Source: Lophius americanus
Lineage: Eukaryota; Chordata; Actinopteri; Lophiiformes; Lophiidae
Assembly: GCA_037951165.1 (NCBI GenBank)
Contig: JBBDHG010000061.1
Span: 8,367,001-8,431,000, forward strand
Reading direction: 5' to 3'
DNA: 64,000 nt
Part shown: in pieces, positions 58,521-64,000 of the stretch
How positions within the stretch are numbered: the stretch's first letter is position 1
How the letters are laid out: the number at the start of each line of letters is the position of its first letter
The notes under the pieces: model-generated
The model's input: only the letters and a program-made list of their open reading frames with translations
The model's database searches: none
What the model was told of the DNA's origin: nothing
Translations under genes and position numbers: made by a program

Positions 58521-61500
58521 ATGGCAACGTCGGCTCTTTACGCCTGTACGAAGTGTAACCAGCGGTATCCCTTCGAGGAACTATCGCAGGGCCAGCAGCT
58601 CTGCAAGGTATGTGGTTGTGATCGGGGATGGTTGCAAACAAGACAATCGGTCCAGAGCGTTTAGGGTGGAGATGTTGTTGTCGACTGGATTTGATGATGT
58701 TCAGAGGAGTGGCATGTCAGGCTGGATCAGATTATGTAACAACACGATTTTAACTCAACAACATGGAAATGCAAATAACAGTCCTTGATCCTTCAATCCG
58801 ACTATGTTATTTATAAAACGGTAGTCACATCGTCTTAACCTGCTAAATACTGTTTCTTGAGATACTTAAAATAATTTCTGTTGGTGTGCCATTATAATGC
58901 TAACTTGTTGCTCTTGTGGAGTTAAGATACTGAATTACCGTAATTCAGTATCTTAACTCCACTTAACCCCTCCCTGATTGAAAAGGAGACTTTTCAATCA
59001 GGGAGGGGTCTGCAGAAAGCTTTGTTATAGTTCGACTGATATCACTTTTTATCAGATCAATTACCACTTCTTAAAATTGAGTACACGCTGACACCGATGC
59101 AGGGGGTAATGGTTACAGTTAACTAAGCAAGCATGTTAATTACATCATTTTTTAATTAGTGGATGTGCAACAGGCAACTAATGTGCTACTGTAGGAAATA
59201 TTATGCGTGCAATCTAGTAGACCGAGAAAATGATGAAATCCTTCATTATCAAGGACTTATAAAAAGTGATCAAAAGCCCAACCATTATAATTACAGACCA
59301 TGAGTTCCCTGGGTTTTCTTTTTTTTTTAAGTCCCTATATCCATAAGAAAAAATACTTGCCGACTAATTTGAATGAATACCTAAGAATAGGGGAAACTAA
59401 TTAAATTGTTTTATTCAAATTCAGATGTATCTGCTAGTGTAAGCAAACTTATTGAACTAAGCACTAACTGTTTGTTCTTTGGCTGTTTAATCAAAGGAGA
59501 GATTTTTCCACAGATGTTTGTAGAGTGGTATTTTTGCCAAAAAAATTGGTGTCTTTGCCAGAAAGTTGTATCACTCCTGGAAAAGTGGTATTTGGTGTGG
59601 TTGGATTGGTGTAATTTTAAGAATATGACTACATAAGCCTGGTATCGGTACTGGAATCGATGCATACGTAACTTTATTCTAGTCTTTTTTCATCTAACTG
59701 GAACTGAATAATGGTTATTTTTCACACAATGTCCTGACCCAGAGATATATACGTTGCGTTGACAAAAACCCCTGCTGAAATGAAACCAGTCTATGTCTTT
59801 AGCACACGTTGAAATAGTCTGGTGTATTTTCACAGATGTTGTAGCCAATAGGTTTCCCAAAACAAACGAGTTAATACACAACAACGTTGAGGCAGTCTTT
59901 TTTTTTTGTGCCTATTACATAAATTATTTGTTTACAGGCACTTCTTAGAGCACTGACATTCCTTTACTTTGTATCCACAGGAGTGTCGCATAGCACATCC
60001 GATAGTGAAGTGCACATTCTGCAGATCTGAATTTCAGCAGGAGAGGTGAGATCTGCAACCAGAGAAGAAATCCAGCTTCTCTCTGTACTAATAGGTTGTT
60101 TGCGATTGATGTCATATGTTTTGGATGTAATCCCTTGTTTGTTGTTTACAGTAAAACCAATACAATCTGCAAGAAGTGTGCCCAGAATGTCAAACAGTTT
60201 GGAACAGTGAGTAACAAGTTATTCCGGTTTTTCTTTCCATGGTATACCTTTCCCTCTCAGTCGTGTATTCTGATCATATTTAGCATGTACTTTTCTTTTT
60301 AAGTCACATCTTAGTCCTATATTGTCTTTGCAGCCCAAACCCTGCCAGTACTGTAACATCATTGCGGCTTTCATTGGGACAAAGTGTCAGCGTTGTACTA
60401 ACTCAGAGAAGAAATATGGACCTCCGCAGACCTGTGAGCAGTGCAAACAGCAATGCGCATTTGACCGTAAGGAGGAAGGCAGGAGAAAGGTAATGAACCA
60501 TAATCCCATAAATGTTAAACAGACAGTGAATAATGTATTTTGGGTTTATGAACCACTGTCTTAAACACGGCCTACAGGTGGATGGGAAACTTCTGTGCTG
60601 GCTCTGTACCCTGTCTTACCGCCGTGTCCTGCAGAAGACCAAGGAGCAGAGGAAGGGCTTCGGCTCATCCAACTCATCATCCCTAAATGAGAAAGACCAC
60701 CACTCTAGAACTCACCATCACCACCATCATCAACACAGACACAGCAGTTCTCATCACAAGTATGTATTGTTTTGTGTTATGTATCCCTCTCACAGTCCCT
60801 GTGCATGTCAGTCAGATGTTAACTTCTTTACACAGAATAGTACAGAGGTGCATTATATCTTTACATGACAAAGAAGAGTAGAATATTGGGTTCAGCTAAC
60901 TCTGAACCCTGCTTATCTAATTATTGCAGACTGAGTGGGAGCTTGAGTCCCGAGCAAGAGCAAGGACTGTGGAAACAGAGGTACAACTTTTTAACCTTCT
61001 TGTTTAAAATCAATAAAATACATCGGAAAGCCACACATTGATTGAGTTTTTAAACCGTTTGATTTGTTGTGCAGCCATAAATCGTCATCAATCCAAAAGG
61101 AGACTCCAAAGAAGAAACCAAAACTTGAGATGAAGCCATCTAATGGGGACAGGTAAAATTAGTCTAATTGTGTGTGAGAGACCATAAAGTGTGTACTTTT
61201 CTTTTCAACATGATTACCCATGTTGGTGCTATATTGATGCTTTTCTTCTCTCCCATCAGTAGTTCCATCACCCAGTCTATGGATTCTGGAGGAACAGATA
61301 ACTTCATTCTCATCAGCCAGCTGAAAGAGGAGGTGATGTCACTGAAGAGACTTCTGCAGCAAAGAGATCAAACAATTCTGGACAAAGACCGAAAGGTAAG
61401 ACCTTCGATGATAATTAGTCAGAGCTGAAACACTGCTGGCTGCTTGTATTTGTTTGATGTATTGACATTTAAATCCCCCTCTAGCTCACAGAGCTCAAAG

Positions 61501-62464
61501 CAGACTTCCAATACCAGGAGTCCAACATGAGAGTAAAGATGAACCAAATGGAGAAATCACACAAAGATGCAATGGAGCAACAGCAGGTAGGAAGGACAGT
61601 TGAACAGAAAGGCAAAAAGAGAATGGGCTGTACGGCGACAAAATGGGGGAAAAATATCATTGCATTACCTTTCCACGATGATGTGATCTGAAAACCTGGA
61701 GAAATGTTCACGACTTAACCGACTTGATTAGAGACACACAAATAATTTTAGAACTTTTTTGTTACAGGTTTCACGCTTTCATATAAAATAGATTTTCAGT
61801 TAGGAGCACATCAGAAAATAATACAAATGACAAAATAGAGGGGAATTACTCGGTCCCACAAAAAACAAACAAATAAACTAGAAAGCATACAGACAGCAAA
61901 TATCTCCACCCGGTACTGCAAAACCAAATGGTCACTCTATTTTAGATGTATTGTAAAGTCAAACAATAATGAATAGTCATAGAGTTCTTTTCTCTTGATA
62001 AAGGGGGAGTTATTTTCATTAGCCATACTCCTAAAAACAAGTAAAATCCAATATGATAACTAGAAATTTACCTAGTGGGTGTTCTGAGCTCCAAATGGAC
62101 AACTTGCTAAGGAATTAATCTGTCATTCCAAAATCGTAACTTGGGAATGCATACTTGGTTGGAAGGAGGTATTAATCAACCGTAATCAGTTTTGATGCGA
62201 CCTATTGGCTCTTTTGTTATTGTTTATGATGTGTACCATGAGTGATTATTGTGAATTCTTAAAAACTTTAATGTTATAAAACCAGCTGGTATGTTTGCTT
62301 CCCTTAAAAATGCCAATCATTTTAGATGAATATACATTACAGGGTTTAACTCAATCAATCCTTTGTTCCCACAGGCTAAGAACAGGGAGCTGATGAAACA
62401 AGTAGCTGCCCTCTCTAAAGGAAAAAAGTTTGACCGGACAGGAAGTTCTCTGCTGCTGCCCTAA
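58521..62464 (+). CDS. fam76b: FAM76B, His-rich zinc-ribbon-like nuclear protein
   Basis: A conserved animal protein of poorly defined function, reported in nuclear speckles. Ten coding exons: 58521-58607, 59981-60045, 60152-60206, 60334-60489, 60578-60759, 60930-60980, 61075-61152, 61260-61395, 61485-61586, 62375-62464. They total 1002 nt, giving 333 residues (human about 339). The N-terminal third is a series of CxxC pairs (YACTKCNQRYPF, KCTFCRSEF, CKKCAQ, CQYC, CQRC, CEQCKQQC, CWLC), likely zinc-binding. Then come a Ser/His-rich segment with a six-His run (residues 162-181), which in FAM76B serves as a speckle-targeting tract, a Lys-rich stretch (KKKPKL), and a C-terminal coiled coil (ISQLKEEVMSLKRLLQQRDQ, then KDAMEQQQAKNRELMKQVAA). 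The His tract separates FAM76B from FAM76A. All junctions are GT-AG and in frame. Confidence 0.97.
58916..59009. repeat. Two adjacent perfect hairpin palindromes in fam76b intron 1
   Basis: The first has 22-bp arms at 58916-58937 and 58941-58962 with a 3-nt loop (CCG). The second begins four bases later, with 19-bp arms at 58966-58984 and 58991-59009 and a 6-nt loop (GGAGAC). Both are perfect by eye. They are unrelated in sequence to each other. Confidence 0.95.
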
Positions 62465-63430
62465 CAATAAGCCAACCCACGAAAACAACACGGAACAATA
62501 CCATTATTTTTTACACTGTGAGAGTGTCCCTCCTGTGTTTCCTCATTGCCGTCAACATCAATGATTTCTCTGTTGGTAAAGCATAGTGTTGCAAATGGAA
62601 ATTAATTATTATAAATCTCCAACTGTTGCATATTTTAGATATTTTATGGCAACTTTTTCACTGGATCCTAGAACATGACTTTGGAATGAGGACCGAGCCT
62701 TCATTTTAAATACTGGCGGGCCAAAACAAAAGACATGGTGTGTATATGTGTATAGTATTTGTCTCAACTCCTTGTATCCACTTCATTTTTATGGAAAGCA
62801 GTTTATTTATTCAAAAGTTTTTCTTAGCTTTTTTATTTCGTCACAATATGCTAAAAGTATATCTCACATTTTGTTTTCTTTTTTAAAATAGCAATTAGTT
62901 ATATTTTTCTAAACTGATGGTGCAAGAAGAGATCTCCTCAATGGAAACCCTGTGCAACTTTATAATGTATGCAAATGTGGGAAGGTTGACCCCTGAGCTG
63001 CTGCTCAACAGTAGAGAACCCTCTCTATAATATTTCATAGATTAAACAATGAGCACTTCGGAAGGCTGTCCGATACTTGCTGTCTCTTTTCGGTGGATCG
63101 AATGTAATACTGCATGATTTTACTGCCAGACACCCAATGGAATTGTGGTCCCCCCTTCCTCTCTTCTAATTCGTTTTTTAAGAATCACATGTAAATATTT
63201 TACTGGGATCAGCCATTATATTTAAACTTTTGCTTGTATCTGTCTTAGTGAGTACCGTATGTGTATGGCAAGGCCAGTTGAAATTAACATGTCTGTATGG
63301 GATGCTTTTTAAAGGAAAACTGATCATCTAGCATTCTTGAGCTGGTTTCATACTCTGGTGTCCAGTATCATTTTTGTACTTTTTTCAAACAAAGTGTTTT
63401 AAAAACTATTAAAACTGGCTGAAATATTTG
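62465..63430 (+). other. fam76b: fam76b 3' UTR
   Basis: AT-rich 3' UTR. The best end signal is ATTAAA at 63408-63413, followed by a GT-rich element (TGTGTGTGGGTGTTTTT from 63429), the usual downstream cleavage element. Confidence 0.6.
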
Positions 63431-63504
63431 TGTGTGGGTGTTTTTATTAACCATTGATGCCTTAACTTCTTAAACTTTTAGCTTTAGGTGCTTGGAACCT
63501 TCTA

Positions 63505-63885
63505 TAATATAACAATATCCTTTCACCATCTCAGAAATATTTCCAAACTCCGTTCTTCACTCACCTTGAGTGATGCTGAAAAGCTGGTCCAAGGGTTTGT
63601 CTCCTCCAGACTGGATTAATGACTCACTGATAAAAGTCTTCAAAGACTACAGTACGTTCAAAACAGTGCGGACTCCACAGACGACTGACACATTTAAAAA
63701 AGGACTTAAAACTTTCCTTTTTAGCAGAACCTATAACTTTAACATTGCTGCTTTTTAGGTCAGGTTTTTATATAGTTATTTTGTTTTTTAATGATGCTTT
63801 TATCTGCTTTTACTTTGTAGCACTTTGAGATTTGATCCTAATGTAAAGTGCATTATAAATTAAATGTATTATTATTATTATAGTA
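63505..63885 (+). mobile_element. L2-type LINE 3' end, internally deleted
   Basis: ATCTCAGAAATATTTCCAAA through AAAGCTGGTCCAAGGGTTTG matches 55201-55270. It then jumps to ACTGACACATTTAAAAAAGG (matching about 55680) and runs to the shared tail at 63825-63883. Relative to the 54238 copy, about 350 bp between these blocks is reduced to roughly 80 bp. Confidence 0.85.
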
Positions 63886-64000
63886 ATATTACGCAGATAT
63901 GATAAAACAAGTGTTTCGGTAATTTATTCATATTCGTGTGTTAACACATCCTGCATGTGGATGGAAGTTTGTCTGCTTGAAGAGAGCTCTTTAAAACATC

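Noticed and set aside
58916..59009. microRNA precursors
   Set aside because: Loops of 3 and 6 nt with short perfect stems are too small for normal Drosha/Dicer substrates.
1..64000. CRISPR arrays, bacterial operons, prophage
   Set aside because: The tandem repeats are coding units or microsatellites; gene structure is eukaryotic throughout.

Overview
The window is vertebrate nuclear DNA, almost certainly from a teleost fish. The evidence is multi-exon genes with GT-AG introns, fish-type SINE and LINE families throughout, and a proteolipid protein gene that encodes only the DM20 form. No species can be named from the sequence alone.

Layout, left to right. (1) 165-3427 (+): the last two coding exons of neuroligin 3 (nlgn3); its 5' part lies outside the window. 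(2) 4.4-10.8 kb: intergenic DNA with a tRNA-type SINE, decayed RTE-type and other LINE pieces, and microsatellites. (3) 10994-14930 (+): a complete seven-exon plp1/DM20 gene, including its four-base coding exon 1. (4) 16357-20529 (-): the most unusual locus. It is about 13 tandem copies of a roughly 55-residue acidic repeat, followed by two exons that join into a complete LIM zinc-binding domain like that of ZNF185/sciellin. The array carries stops and frameshifts and is interrupted by a 164-nt U1 snRNA copy fused to a SINE, and by a LINE tail. (5) 25855-27147 (+): an intact 430-codon pogo/Tigger-type transposase ORF whose first catalytic Asp is Asn. (6) 28.5-38.7 kb: a transposon-rich block holding an L1-type LINE with an internal 170-bp duplication, a second copy of the SINE, an internally deleted LINE with endonuclease and RT pieces, and a decayed I/Nimb-type LINE with an RNase H remnant. 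(7) 39763-41122 (+): complete cwc15 (spliceosome). (8) 42903-48666 (+): complete mtmr2 (phosphoinositide phosphatase), 15 coding exons. (9) 49.2-58.0 kb: gene-poor, with a perfect 25-bp palindrome and a large L2-type LINE. (10) 58521-62464 (+): complete fam76b, 10 coding exons. (11) An L2 3' fragment near the right end.

The genes do not form an operon or a pathway. nlgn3 and plp1 both act in the nervous system, and loss of MTMR2 causes demyelinating neuropathy in humans, but their proximity is best read as synteny. The left block (nlgn3, plp1, the ZNF185-like LIM gene) corresponds to genes on the human X chromosome. The right block (cwc15, mtmr2, fam76b) corresponds to human 11q21. The junction lies in the repeat-rich 20.5-38.7 kb stretch.

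Exon limits were set by hand from splice sites and reading phase. For plp1, cwc15, mtmr2 and fam76b the exon lengths add up to an open frame with no leftover bases. Assignment to a/b fish paralogues, repeat family names and transcription starts are inference.
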